A DNA stretch of 64,000 nucleotides from contig JABACO010000005.1 of the NCBI GenBank assembly GCA_013339895.1, forward strand, positions 9,017,812 to 9,081,811, read 5' to 3'. The notes below the pieces were generated by a model that saw only the letters and a list, made by a program, of their open reading frames with translations, made no database searches and was not told the origin of the DNA. Positions 11,170-22,565 of this stretch are shown in pieces (positions within the stretch are counted from its first letter, which is position 1; every line of letters starts with the position of its first letter). Source of the stretch: Ephydatia muelleri (Eukaryota; Porifera; Demospongiae; Spongillida; Spongillidae). The position numbers and the translations under genes were made by a program.

Positions 11170-14100
11170 ATGGAGCAGAGTGAATATGACACGTTGCTAG
11201 CGTTTTGTTGCGATTGCAAATACCCACCCGAGTGTTCAAAGAACGAAAAGGATTGTATTCGGAGAAGAGCGAAGAACTTCATAGTGAAGGAAGGTTTGTT
11301 ATTTTATCGAGACAAACACAACAAGGAATACCGGGTAAGCTTCGTACGTACGTATGCTTCGAACGATATACAGGTATATCTAAACGCGCTAGGTAGTCAC
11401 GAAGAAAGAAAAAAAATGAAAGTTCTGGACGGCTCTCATAGTGCAGAGCTAGGCGGAGGGCACTTTGGTCGAGACAAAACACTGTTGAAGATATCTGAGC
11501 GATTCGGAATGGTTAATGACGTAAAAGAGTATTGTAAAACATGTGAAAAGTGTCAGAAAGCTAATCGGTAAGCCAGTATTCATGCCTTTGCAAATTATAA
11601 ACACATGGTCACATTTTTATAATGAATGTACTAATATTTTTAGCAAATTTGACAAGTTTTCTGCGGAGCTGCATCCTATTCCAGTCAAGGATGAAGTGTG
11701 GCACACCATTGGTGTTGATCTGATTGGGCCTTTACCTGAGACACAGAAGGGAAACAAATACATCATGACAGTCTCCTGTCTGTTTTCCAAGTGGCCAGAG
11801 GCAACTGCTCTCCCTGATAAAACAGCAACAGGAGGGGCAGAGTTTCTTTTTTTGTGCTTCACAAGACATGGCTGTTGTAAGGTTAAAATTTCTGATCAAG
11901 GTCGAGAGTTTGTAAATCAAGTAAATGACAAGTACAATTATGTTGTGGTGATCGATGTAATTGTATTTTATTTCAGGTGGACGATGAGCTTTGTCGTCTT
12001 TGTGGCATCCAGTGTAATATGACAAGTGCATACCATCCACAAAGCAATGGGCTTGATGAAAGGTTCAATCAAACACTGCAACGACAGTTACTGAAGTTTG
12101 TCGAATCCGAGCAAAACAGCTGGGATCAATTTTTGGATGCACTCGTTTCGTATCGAGTATCTTGCCAGGATTCTACCAAGCATTCACCCTTGTATCTTGT
12201 GTATGGTCGCCAACCTCGTTTACCAATTGAGTTTACTATGAAGTGTCTTGGTGCCAGTGAGTGGTGTGACAAGCCTGAAGATGGATTACAACAAACAATA
12301 ATTGAGTGTAACATCAAGGTAATTAATTCTAATGTATAATAGATAGTAATTTAATTTGTTACTCATATTTAGACAATGGTAGATGTGCGGAAGAAAGCTT
12401 TGGAAAACATTATGAAAGCACAAGGGAGGCAAAAGGTCTATTACAACCAAGTACACTGCAAAGACAGGGAGAAGTATAAAGTTGGAACTCTTGTGTTAAT
12501 AAAGAATAGCAAGAAGCTTTCCAAAAAAGGGTCCAAGATGGAGCCTAATTGGACAGGCCCCTTTCTTATTCATGAAGTCTTGTCTAAAGGTACATATCGC
12601 CTCTCCAAGCCCAATTCGCCATTCCAAGTACTAGCTCAAAAGTACAACATGACTCGTTTGAAGATATTTTACCAAAAAGGTACAGTGATATAAGACATAC
12701 ATGTATTGTGCAAGATTTACATATCATTATACTCTTAAATTTTAGACCAAACAAAAGACTCACACCCCACGTCAGAAGGTACAGCTCTAAAATATACAGA
12801 TCTCTGTTACAACTGAATGTTCCTTTATATTAACACACCATATTTTTTCCACAACAGTACAGGTAGATGTAGGTGTAGAGGATGAAGAACAGCAAACCTC
12901 AAACGTACAAGGTGTGTTGACATAATGTAACATCTTACATCCAAGTACCATTCAGATTCAGTGACTAATGTATCTCCTAAAATGCTACATTATTATTGTC
13001 CATGTAGCTAGTGAGGATGGACAACAGGAGGACTTAACACCCTTGTCAAATACACACGGTATGTTCTGTATGATATAGTAATTTTTTTTATGCATGCATG
13101 AATATTGCCTCACCAATGCATGGAAAACTTTACATTTAATATTATCTTCATCCATACAGATAGTGAGAATAGACCACAGCAAGTTGTAATGCCACAATCA
13201 AACATACAAGGCATGTTATGTGTACACATGAATATGTCTTGTGACTATCGATGACATTGCCATCATTGCAAAGTATGCATTATACATAGATATATACTTT
13301 TACTGTACATTGTTTATATCTATGAATTGTTGTGCTTTTGTAGAATCATCACCTCTCCACACTTTGAAATCTGTTGACAAGGAAGACTCAACTATACAAC
13401 TAGGTATTCCTGTCTAGTTGTAATTTAATCAACAGAATTACATTTTCTGCTCTAAGGGAACATCTCTATGGATGATACTTGCAAATATAAGAAGAGATGT
13501 GCCACCAAAAGTTGCCCATGTAGGAGAAAAAATCAGCCTTGTAGCAGCTGGTGCCATGCTGAAAGAAGCTGCTGCAATACTTTTGCAATGGAGAGAACTG
13601 CCCACCTCTCCATGTCATCACTGTATTAGATGAGCAGCCTTCTGTGTCTAATAAAAAGTTACCTCTTGTGTTTGATACAGCTGTGTTGGAAGATCCTAAC
13701 GGATGGCTTGACGATGAACACATAACTGCAGCTCAGCATCTGCTACAAGAACAGCACCCAGATGTGGCAGGCCTGCAAAGTACATCACTGCAGTACACCA
13801 GAACATTTGAGGTTCTCAGAGACCACCCATTCATCCAGTGTCTCCATGAGAATGGCAACCACTGGATAACAGTGTCAACAGTTGGATGTTCAAGTGGTGT
13901 TGTCCAAGTGTTTGACAGCTCACACCATCTGAAACTTTCACACTCACTTAGGTGCATTATTGCAGATATGCTGCAGGCAAGCAAGGATTCCATTGTACTG
14001 GAATACATCAAGATGCAGGAGCAATCCGGGGCAAGTGATTGTGGCCTTTTTGCTATTGCGACTGCCACTGCAATATGCAATGGGCAAGATCTTTGTATGC

Positions 14101-14345
14101 TGGAATTTGACCAGTATTTAATGCGGAAACACTTGCTACAGTGCTTCCAAAATGGTGCCATGTTGCCTTTCCCTTCACAAAGCATTGCAGCAAGAAAGCC
14201 TAAAGTGTTGAAGGAGGAAATGGTTGAAATATACTGTCATTGTAGGCTCCCGTATACAGGAAGAAAGATGGTGCAATGCGATGGATGCCAGAAGTGGTTC
14301 CATTGCGATTGCTTGCGTGTATCTCCCAGGAGATCCACTAATTAG
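11170..14345 (+). pseudogene. Ginger transposase: integrase, acidic linker, Cys-rich motif, C48 protease, partial PHD; one frameshift
   Basis: Exons: 11170-11567, 11644-11920, 11977-12318, 12373-12679, 12746-12778, 12858-12911, 13008-13058, 13160-13210, 13344-13403, 13457-14345. Domains: H2C2 zinc-binding (GGGHFGRDKT to CKTCEKCQ, lacking the usual Tyr-Trp-Pro before GMVNDV); integrase core with Asp in GVDLIGPL, Asp in ISDQGREF and Glu in GLDERFNQTL; GPY/F-type EPNWTGPFLIHEV. An acidic linker and CATKSCPCRRKNQPC follow. The C48 protease keeps His (NGNHWITVS), Asp (VQVFDSS), Gln and Cys (QSGASDCG). The PHD part (CHCRLPYTGRKMVQCDGC, HCDC) stops before its last Cys pair. The integrase inserts the element; the protease's role is unknown. 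In the last exon the frame shifts at the T run 13581-13584, where one base appears missing. Intron 13211-13343 would use a GC donor. Confidence 0.8.
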
Positions 14346-14445
14346 TACTGTTCCCCTATACGTTCTAAAACAGTCTGAATGCATCAGGAGCATGTGTGAA
14401 TTCTCAATCATGTCACAATTTGATACAAAATATGCACGCTTTATG

Positions 14446-14581
14446 TGCGCGACAGAATTTCCTGGGAGCGACAGAAGTTCCTTAGGAAATATGGTCGCTA
14501 CGTTTAATTAAAGCGACACAATTTCCTTAGGAAATATTGTCGCCGCGACAATATTTCCTAGCGACAGAATTTCCTGTGACA
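14446..14581. repeat. Ginger right terminal inverted repeat
   Basis: Reverse complement of the left repeat with only a few differences (for example AGAAGTTCC instead of AGAATTTCC), so the element is not ancient. Confidence 0.85.
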
Positions 14582-14585
14582 CCGG

Positions 14586-15163
14586 CCATCACACTCGCTT
14601 TGTTCGAAGTAGAATGGTTTAGCGGTGATGTAATGGTGAAATCCAATGCTGCCGGCTTGCCAAACTCCCAATTATGTCTATTAGAGCTAGATTATTGCAC
14701 GTGATTAAATAGTTATAGCAGTTAGTTATAATAGTTATAATAAAACGCTCATATTTTAAAGCACTCTATTATCAATCTGCATGTGATCAAGAATAAAGTT
14801 AATTAATTTTAATAATTATGTGTATAATTAGCGCAAGAGACATATAAATATGCAGTGAAACAGGATTAATTTCCAGTTACCTTCCTGTATTGGAATGACA
14901 TGAAAGGGCTTGGTTAACACTAATCGTGTCCCGCTCCACAAACCTCAGGCCATCTAAGTCTCGTACCCAGACCCAATATCACAGCAGCGGAGGTCTGAGA
15001 AAATTACACTAACGCTGTTCACGCATCTGCTGATGTGGCATCGGTCTGGGTACTTGACTGACACTCTTCCTCCCCTCCACACTACTCACAATCCGACGTT
15101 ACATTAAAGACAGTAGCATAAATTGTTTCAGAGTGGCAATACAACAATACACCAAAAGTCTGG
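14586..15163. other. Interval between Ginger element and ADI1 3' end
   Basis: A reading frame continuing from before the Ginger insertion runs 14586-14702 (LFEVEWFSGDVMVK) to a TGA. The remainder is AT-rich; 15164 marks the ADI1 stop codon. No other gene was seen. Confidence 0.4.
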
Positions 15164-18100
15164 CTAAGCTGTTGCCTTCACAATGAACGCCTCCAGGTAC
15201 TGCACCCTTTTGGGATGGTCATCAGCAGGTCTGTTGATTGGGGTCCACACCGGCTCTCCAACAAACAGCCTCAATGCCTTGATGTAGTTCTGTTGGGCAA
15301 CAATAGAATGCCTTGCACAGGTGTGTGTGGCAAACTCAAATCACACACCTTTGAGTCCAACGTAAAACGATGATAGATCCCAGCAGGCAGGACAATGAGG
15401 TCACCTTTGACGACTTCGATGCGCACCCACCTGTCCTGATGGTCCCTCACGTCAAAGTAGCCACTCCCCTCCTGGACCAGCCTGATCTCTTCATCTGTGT
15501 GCAGGTGTTCCTCAAAGAACGTCTTTATCTGGCACAATAGAAGGGGATCATGACGTGATAGGAGAGGGCCACAGCAGAAGGTAGGATGTCAGATTTTGTG
15601 AGGTGGGAATGTAGGGCTGGGGACCACAGCCCACCCTATTGGCAACTAATCAGTGTTTGTTGGTGTGTATTATGCAGTGCAAGGAACACAATATACAACA
15701 ACACACATACTTCACTAACACAAATTAGTAAAGAAATTAAACATTTTAATTCACAATGCACAGGTGTTTACAAATGATGCAATACTTAATACAAGGATTG
15801 TTAGAATGCACTCTTTAGCAAATAAAAATGGTGAAGCAAATCAAGCCAAAACAAAAGAAGTGTAGAAAGGTGTTCAAAGAATGAAAAAATGGCAGAAGTG
15901 CAGTCTACTGGCATGGTTTAAATTTTTGCATATTAGTTGAATTGAAACCATACCTGACTACCACAATAAAATTTAATCAAACCTTGATGACAAATGAAAA
16001 TTTGGAGCATTAATAAATCAACATTGAGGCTGGTGAATAATAACCATTTGTTTTTTTCTAAACTGATTCAAGGACTAAAAACGATTCTTTCGTCTTGAAT
16101 ATCTGGTCACGATTTCATAGGGGTGGTATACATAAAAAATAATTCTAAACTGCAAGGATAAAAAAACCAGCTGCACACAAAACAAACATAACAAGATATT
16201 CTGTTTTTTTTTTTTTTCTATTTTCCCTTACTAAAATAAAGTAATACATACACATGTACAAAATACACTAATAGAAAACATCACTAGACACATGTGTCCC
16301 ACTAGCATTGCAGCTCTGCACTGCTACAGCAAGCCTCTGCGGCAGGAAAGAGCATGATCGCTGCACGCAATTAACTAGTTCCTTAAACGAAAGGACTGAG
16401 TGATGGGTCCAATGACCCCAGTTGTTCCAACAGTCACTGGGACAAACCTGAGGCAAGGATTGGGTGTGATGGAGGTGCACTTTCCTACTTTCCTTTCTTC
16501 AGCATGTGCTACCACAGCTCCAGCCTTCAATGTCACCAAATGCCAAATAGGAATGGGCAAAGGTGTCCGGGCATGGAAAATCCCACACTAGTGAGCGACC
16601 ACTCTTCCAGGGCACCATTGGGACTCCATCAGGTCTCTTAATATCTGAGTGAACAAGACCAAAGGCTCAAGACATGAAGGAGTGTTTCCAGATATGAGAG
16701 CACTGTGTGGAGGATGTCATTGATGAAGGAGTATGAGAGCCCTGTGGAGGATGTCATTGACGAAGGAGTATGAGAGCCCTGTGGAGGATGTCATTGACGA
16801 AGGAGTATGAGAGCACTGTGGAGGATGTCATTGGTTGCTGCAAGATGATGGTGGCAGCCTCACTCCAGCGACGGGTGGCAAACTCCACCCCATAGTGATG
16901 GCAAGATGAGGCATGCCTAAGGATCACACCAGGCAAAGACCAATTGCAATACGAATGATTTATTTTGTTGTACATGCGAAGGCCCATAGCAGAGATAGGC
17001 AGGCAAGGCACCCGAATCTTTAGCACGACAGGCCAAGAGGCGGCCTCCGGGACTCGCCACCAAGGGCATCAGATACACCATTTCATCTGGGGAGTCCCAA
17101 GACCAATTGGGGGAGGAAAGATGTGACCTTGCGACCATACAAAGAGAAAGAGCGTCATCCCAATAGGGTACATGTAGTGATAATGCTGAAATCAATAGGT
17201 AGTATTCTGCGCACAAGCGAAAGAGAGCCACTGGCTGAAGCGAAAGAGAGCCACTGGCTGAAGCGAAAAAAGCAGATGGGGCTACATGTGTAGCAGTACG
17301 AATGCCCAGGCCACCAAGCTTTACAGGCAGGCAGGCTAGCTTGGATCCAAGCTATGTCATCAATAGTGAAGTGAACATTACAATAACAACACTGCTCAAA
17401 ATTAAAATTTCCCTCATCGATCATCGTACTGCTGGTGAATATCACGAGTAAGGAACATTATAATCTTCATAGCAAATACAACAACTTAGATATGGAAAAA
17501 AGAGTACCCCCTTTGTATGTTGAACTTCCAGCACAGTTGCCCAATGCAGCAAGTCCACTTAGAATCTTCCATATATTTACACCTGGGGCTATTAAGACTG
17601 CTGCACTTCAAAGAGCTACCTTCTTTAAAGAACTGGTCTCCACCGTCTGAAGTGCCAAACTCTTTTCTTTCTTACTTTCATAGAGTATGTGTAGCCATAC
17701 AGTAGAGGGAGGTCATGGGGACCACAAAAGAGGGGGGTCACAAGGACCACAGAAGAGGGGGGTCACGGGGACCACAAAAGAGGGAGGTCACGGGGACCAC
17801 AGAAGAGGGAGGTCACGGGGACCACAGAAGGGGGGGGGGGGGTCACGGGGACCACAGAAGAGGGGGGTCACGGGGACCACAAAAGAGGGAGGTCACGGGG
17901 ACCACAGAAGAGGGAGGTCACGGGGACCACAGAAGGGGGGGGGGGGGGGTCACGGGGACCACAGAAGAGGGGGGTCACGGGGACCACAGTAGAGGGAGGT
18001 CACGGGGACCACAGAAGAGGGAGGTCATGGGGACCACAGAAGAAGGAGGTCACGGGGACCACAGAAGAGGGAGGTCATGGGGACCACAGAAGAAGGAGGT

Positions 18101-21100
18101 CACGGGGACCACACAGTGATGCATACGAGTCTAGATGCTGATCTAAAGAATTGGTGCAGAGTCCCCATCACCACTCTATCATCACCACTCTATCATCACC
18201 ACTCCCATCATCACCACTCCATCATCACCACTCACTCCCATCATCACTCCATCATCACCACTCCATCGTCACCACTCCATCATCACCACTCCATCATCAT
18301 CACTCCATCATCAACACTCCATCATCACCACTCCATCATCACTCCCTACATCACTACTATGATGCTAATGGCTTTGGCAGTGTAATGTACAAGATTAGCT
18401 CATTTGGCATACAAGGTATTTACAAGGCTTTTGAATAATTAACTATTGCTCAGTACTAAAAATAGTACACTCGTTTATTATTTATATAATGGTTACTAAT
18501 AGACATGATTGGCCTTTCGGGATGCCATGATGATCATTTATTGTTGCAATCCATCCACATGACGTGGTGACTCATGTTCCATCCCACAGCTGTGTACCCA
18601 CTCCTCTGACCTGGCCATGGAGGTGTGGTACACTCCTGGGGTGGGGAAACATGCTCTACCCTAGAACACATTGAAGTGGATATAACACTATCCTATGGTC
18701 ATGTATGTATAATGACGTCCTATATGTCATGTACATGTACATGGGCAATAAGAGAAATGTAATTACAGAATGCATTCCTTTCTCAATGAAGCACGGCTTA
18801 GAGTACAACCACTGGCATTTCAGTGCTGTCTGAAATGCTCTGTCATCTCAACCACTGGCGTTTCAGTGCTGTCTGAGCTGCTACTACACGTACCTGTGCG
18901 ATTGGCGTGGCTGTCAAGCAGTATGCACACCTCAGGTTCCGTGACTAAGTGCTGCCATTGCAGGCACATCATTCATCATTAATGCGCACGTCTTTTGGCA
19001 GCATCCTTAATCTCTCAAATGAAAGCGATAGTTTAACCGTCACCTCTATCCGCGGGCAATGGCACAATGATGCACCCCCCACTGTTGCAACACACAGACC
19101 ACTTTGTTTACGGAAACCATTCAAGTTTCTACACTCAACTATTCGTGAAAGCATTTCATGCAAGCATGCGGAAGTGCTTTTGCAATGGCTTTACTTGCAC
19201 CATGGTTTGCAACCATAGGAATTGGGCCTCACCAATACACTTAGCAACACCTTGGCAACCTGTAACCTGTTAAACAGAGGTCTTTATACATGAACACAAA
19301 CAGGCTCAAGCGCCATTAAAAAACCATCAAACACTTGGCTCAGTTTTTTCCTCTAATCGTAACTGTTACATTTGAAAGCAGGTACCTTTTGAAGGACCAT
19401 TGCACTAAGAGGGAGGGACTCCTTCCCCTTCAAGAGCAATTTTTGCGACCGAAATAAAAACAGAAAAAGGAAGACTTATCTCTTACACCGTTGTTTCTGT
19501 TGACACTAGTTTTATTTTTTTTGGCACTGGTAGAGTCGAATGAAGTTGAGTGTACGAGTACTTGTGCATGCAGTGTAGTACATCCAATACATTCCCGTTA
19601 GGCTATAGGGTATACGCATGTAAGTTGCATTAGGTGGTCCATGTTTAGTTCTTTTACACGGGCAGGGGAATGGCTGCCACCTGCGGCAATTGCGTCCATG
19701 CATGGTCTTGCAAGGTGAGCCTCCATTGCCAGTGCACCCTTTCCACTCCTAACCCACTATCCCTGCGCGCTGCAATAATGTGCACTTTTCCGCTTTTGTC
19801 AAGGTAATCCAGCTCTCTCCTACGGAGGGCAGACACCTATCTCTTTGTTAACAGCATCCCCCAGCAGAGTGCAACTCCATGCATCTCCTTGTCACTGTCC
19901 TAAGTGCTTGCTGCTCGGGTTGCTTTTGTTATCTGAACGTCTTAGGTTAATGAGAGGGGTGGGGGTGGGGGGCATGATGTCATGTGATTGCACAACGTGA
20001 TTGCATTTTAATTGTTCCTAGGAATTGAGCATATCTTATTAGGACTGGCTCCACAGTCAAATACCTGAGTGAGGCGCCATCTGCACTTCAGCCTTTGTAG
20101 GTAACGCACTGCACTCATGCGTATCGTACTCACAAGCCCGCACGTCCTTCATGCAAGGAATGCATGAAGGACCACTACATTATGTCCCTCGACAGTATCT
20201 GGACTTAGTGTGGTGCTGGCTTGAATTCCGATGGGGTTAGAGGTGTTTCCGCATAGCGACAGGGACACTTAACATCACTGCATTTGAACATGATGAACAA
20301 CATCACAGTGCGTGCACACCAGTGTTTAGTGAGCACTGGAGCTCCAGAGACCGAATCAAGACATCCTGGAGGCAGAAGTTGTTCCGGGAACCACTGCATC
20401 ATTTGTGCTGTAAGTGAGGCATCAGGTAGGCGGCTTGGTGCAATTCCCTTTAGTTGAACAGACTGGCTATAGAATGAATTGTGGGGCAGTGACAAAATCA
20501 TAATCTGACATTGAGCACCCATTATTTTGCCACAAGAAAAGTGTTATAAAAAATCCATGAAGGCTCTTAGTATTCTTTCGTCAATTACAAGCTCCTTTGC
20601 ATTGAAAAAGTACCATCACTTGACATGGAAGGTTTCTTCAACTCTATTGGCGTACTTAAAGAGCCCATTTCGGCCAATCAGCTCTGGTTTGTTCCCTGCT
20701 ACAACTAAGCCCTACCTTTGTGTGTGTATATGGATTTGAGATCATCTTTCGTACATCCCGGCAGCAACTCCCTCAATCCAGAGACACTCCCTCAATCCAG
20801 AGACACTCCCTCAATCCAGAGACACAATTTTAACGGCTTGTGCAACTGTACGATGGATGCAAGCTCGGGGCTGTCAACTACGGTAAGGAAGGGGGTGGGG
20901 CAGATATGAGGCTATGGCCTATCCTACGGTGTGGCATTGTAGGCCCCGTACCCATGGAGTGGCGGGATCTCCCAGGAGCCTATGGTCGGGATCTCCCAGG
21001 AGCCTATGGCCGAGATCTCCCAGGAGCCTATGGCCGGGATCTCCCAGGAGCCTATGGCCGAGATCTCCCAGGAGCCTATGGCCGGGATCTCCCAGCAGTA

Positions 21101-22565
21101 TGGCCGGGATCTCCCAGCAGTATGGCCGGGATCTCCCAGCAGTCTATGGCCGGGATCTCCCAGCAGTCTATGGCCGGGATCTCCCAGGAGTCTATGGCCG
21201 GGATCTCCCAGGAGCCTATGGCCGGGATCTCCCAGGAGCCTATGGCCGGGATCTCCCAGGAGTCTATGGCCGGGATCTCCCAGGAGCCAATGGCCGGAAT
21301 CTCCCAGGAGCCTATGGCCGGGATCTCCCAGGAGCCTATGGTCGGGATCTCCCAGGAGCCTATGGCCGGGATCTCGCAGGAGCCTATGGCCGAGATCTCC
21401 CAGGAGCCTATGGCCGGGATCTCCCAGGAGTCTATGGCCGGGATCTCCCGCCTATGGCTGGCATCGGCTTCATGGTTGGGTCGTATGGTACCAATAACTT
21501 ATATTAATTTTGCCAACAGTCGTCATCGCTGTGACATAATTTTGAAGGGGGTCCATACTTCAGCACCCAACATGATAAATAAACTAGTTCCCTTATCAAA
21601 CCTGTTCCCACAATAGGAAATTTACAGCAGCCTGCAACGTATGTCCATTACACGTTTCGAAACATTAGAACAATTAGGCACGCTGGAATGCTGTACTAGC
21701 ACCACCAGCATCAAGTAGACAAGAGGTGTGAGGCAAGTGAAGAGACAAGAGTAATACAAGGGAGAAGGGAGGGGGAGAGGGGAGGAAGGTGTTACTACAC
21801 ACTGAGAACATACCTCCCACTTTGTAAGAGGTGATGTTATACATATGTGGTAAATACACAACACATGGCAACCTTTGTATGTACATGTATATCAAATGTA
21901 ACAATGATACTTCTCACAGTGAGAGTTTCTGGGAAATGCTAAGGAGGTATCTATACAGCTTTAAAGACCACTTGTCATGGAATGTGTACTAGAACTCAAA
22001 GCCACACATCACAATGCAGCACTAAAAGGTTCCAAAAGCAGCATTACTCTCTATGCAATAGTCACCAAAATGTGAAACCATACCCCCACAGTGTCAACTG
22101 TTTGCTTCGATTGAAACCCATGAATAACATACGGACCCCAGAGGACAATGCGTGCGTGGTACTACAGTTACGCAATGGCTGGGCTTGTACAGAGCAGTTC
22201 TCACATGAGATAACCAAACGCAAGTGATAACGACGTTTGTGATCTAGGCGGTATACCGTACCTTTTGCGCGTAGTTTGGCAGTTTCTCAGGGCAAACTTC
22301 CACTATGTCCTGGTACGTGTAGCCTCTATCCTTCTTTATCTTGGCCAGCAGCCCTTCCTCGTCGCAACGGTCTACATCGATCTGTGCTTGCGCGATGGAG
22401 CAGAGTGGTGGCGGCAATGTCAAGGAAGTTGAAATATCCCCTCACCTTCCAGTAGAGGACCCCAAGGGATGCTAGGAGTTCGAGGGATAGGTCCGGAGCA
22501 CCTTCGGGACGATGCGGAAGCCGCTGGTCGTCGGGAGCGTTGTCCATATACCACGCCTTCACCAT
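15164..22565 (-). CDS. ADI1: Acireductone dioxygenase (ADI1 / ARD)
   Basis: Exons (minus strand): 22565-22446, 22381-22262, 15528-15349, 15289-15164. Joined length is 546 nt, giving 181 residues, the usual eukaryotic size (about 179). All introns are GT-AG. The N-terminus MVKAWYMD is characteristic. Metal ligands are complete: the two His and Glu in [11 protein letters not shown] and the third His in PAGIYHRF; the C-terminal half has LFVGEPVW and NRPADDHP. The enzyme is a cytosolic cupin that oxidises acireductone to the keto-acid precursor of methionine (Fe form) in the methionine salvage pathway. The second intron, about 6.7 kb, is unusual here and carries many tandem arrays; the other two are 59 and 64 bp. 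An E-box-like CACGTG sits 15-20 bp upstream of the ATG (22580-22585); its role is speculative. No defect is seen. Confidence 0.95.
16693..16832. repeat. 37-bp tandem repeat, 4 copies
   Basis: Unit begins TATGAGAGCCCTGTGGAGGA and ends CATTGACGAAGGAG. The first copy is 39 bp with an extra TG; copies are otherwise almost identical. It lies in ADI1 intron 2. Confidence 0.85.
17214..17268. repeat. 23-bp tandem duplication
   Basis: GCGAAAGAGAGCCACTGGCT occurs twice in direct tandem with a partial third copy (AAGCGAAA). Confidence 0.8.
17706..18113. repeat. 25-bp minisatellite, about 16 copies
   Basis: Unit GGTCACGGGGACCACAGAAG followed by AGGGA. Most variation is in the trailing G run, which expands to 10-13 G at about 17830 and 17936. 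GGTCACGGGGACC is itself near-palindromic. Open frames across it are repeat artefacts. Confidence 0.9.
18166..18354. repeat. CATCACCACTC short tandem array
   Basis: Reiterated CCATCATCACCACT with small length changes. It is pyrimidine-biased on the plus strand and lies in ADI1 intron 2, just after the 25-bp minisatellite. Confidence 0.85.
18806..18876. repeat. 28-bp duplication, copies 43 bp apart
   Basis: CAACCACTGGCATTTCAGTG (continuing CTGTCTGA) recurs once with one base change. Confidence 0.75.
20765..20825. repeat. 19-bp tandem repeat, 3 copies
   Basis: ACTCCCTCAATCCAGAGAC repeated three times with essentially perfect identity. Confidence 0.85.
20962..21458. repeat. 24-bp minisatellite, about 20 copies, with a few 22-bp units
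   Basis: Unit GATCTCCCAGGAGCCTATGG plus CCGG. Because 24 is a multiple of three, all three plus-strand frames stay open, giving [16 protein letters not shown] or LWPGSPRS repeats. Units near 21085-21125 are 22 bp and shift the frame, and the array lies inside the ADI1 intron on the opposite strand, so coding is unlikely. Confidence 0.88.

Larger units (their letters stand above)
10991..14581 (+). mobile_element. Ginger-type DNA transposon (integrase-like transposase with C48 protease)
   Basis: Long terminal inverted repeats bound the element: 10991-11127 starts TGTCACAGGAAATTCTGTCG and 14446-14581 ends with its complement. The interior holds one plus-strand gene with gypsy-like integrase domains but no gag, protease-RT or LTRs. 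TIR-bounded elements with an integrase-type transposase, 4-bp duplications and sometimes PHD or Ulp1 domains define the Ginger group (established knowledge). Flanking bases TTGG (10987-10990) and CCGG (14582-14585) could be a diverged 4-bp target duplication. Confidence 0.82.
15529..22261. other. Long ADI1 intron 2, rich in tandem repeats
   Basis: The intron (donor GTACGG at 22261, acceptor TTGTGCCAG ending at 15529) contains at least seven distinct tandem arrays listed separately. It has no recognisable coding exon: the open frames inside are mostly products of repeats or lack family resemblance. A hairpin with 12-bp arms (GTCCTTCATGCA / TGCATGAAGGAC) lies at about 20144-20172. Confidence 0.7.

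Noticed and set aside
11335..11373. 39-bp GT-AG intron in the first Ginger exon
   Set aside because: Removing it keeps the frame, but so does reading through, and it is shorter than the other introns here; left undecided and not used.
11170..12693. LTR retrotransposon (gypsy) interpretation
   Set aside because: Integrase resembles gypsy, but there are no LTRs, gag or reverse transcriptase; long terminal inverted repeats bound the unit instead.
13733..14185. 150-codon frame antisense to the Ginger protease
   Set aside because: Shadow of a real coding exon.
17687..18385. Long plus-strand open frames across the GGTCACGGGGACC and CATCACCACTC arrays
   Set aside because: Open only because of tandem repetition; unit lengths are not multiples of three throughout and the region is an ADI1 intron on the other strand.
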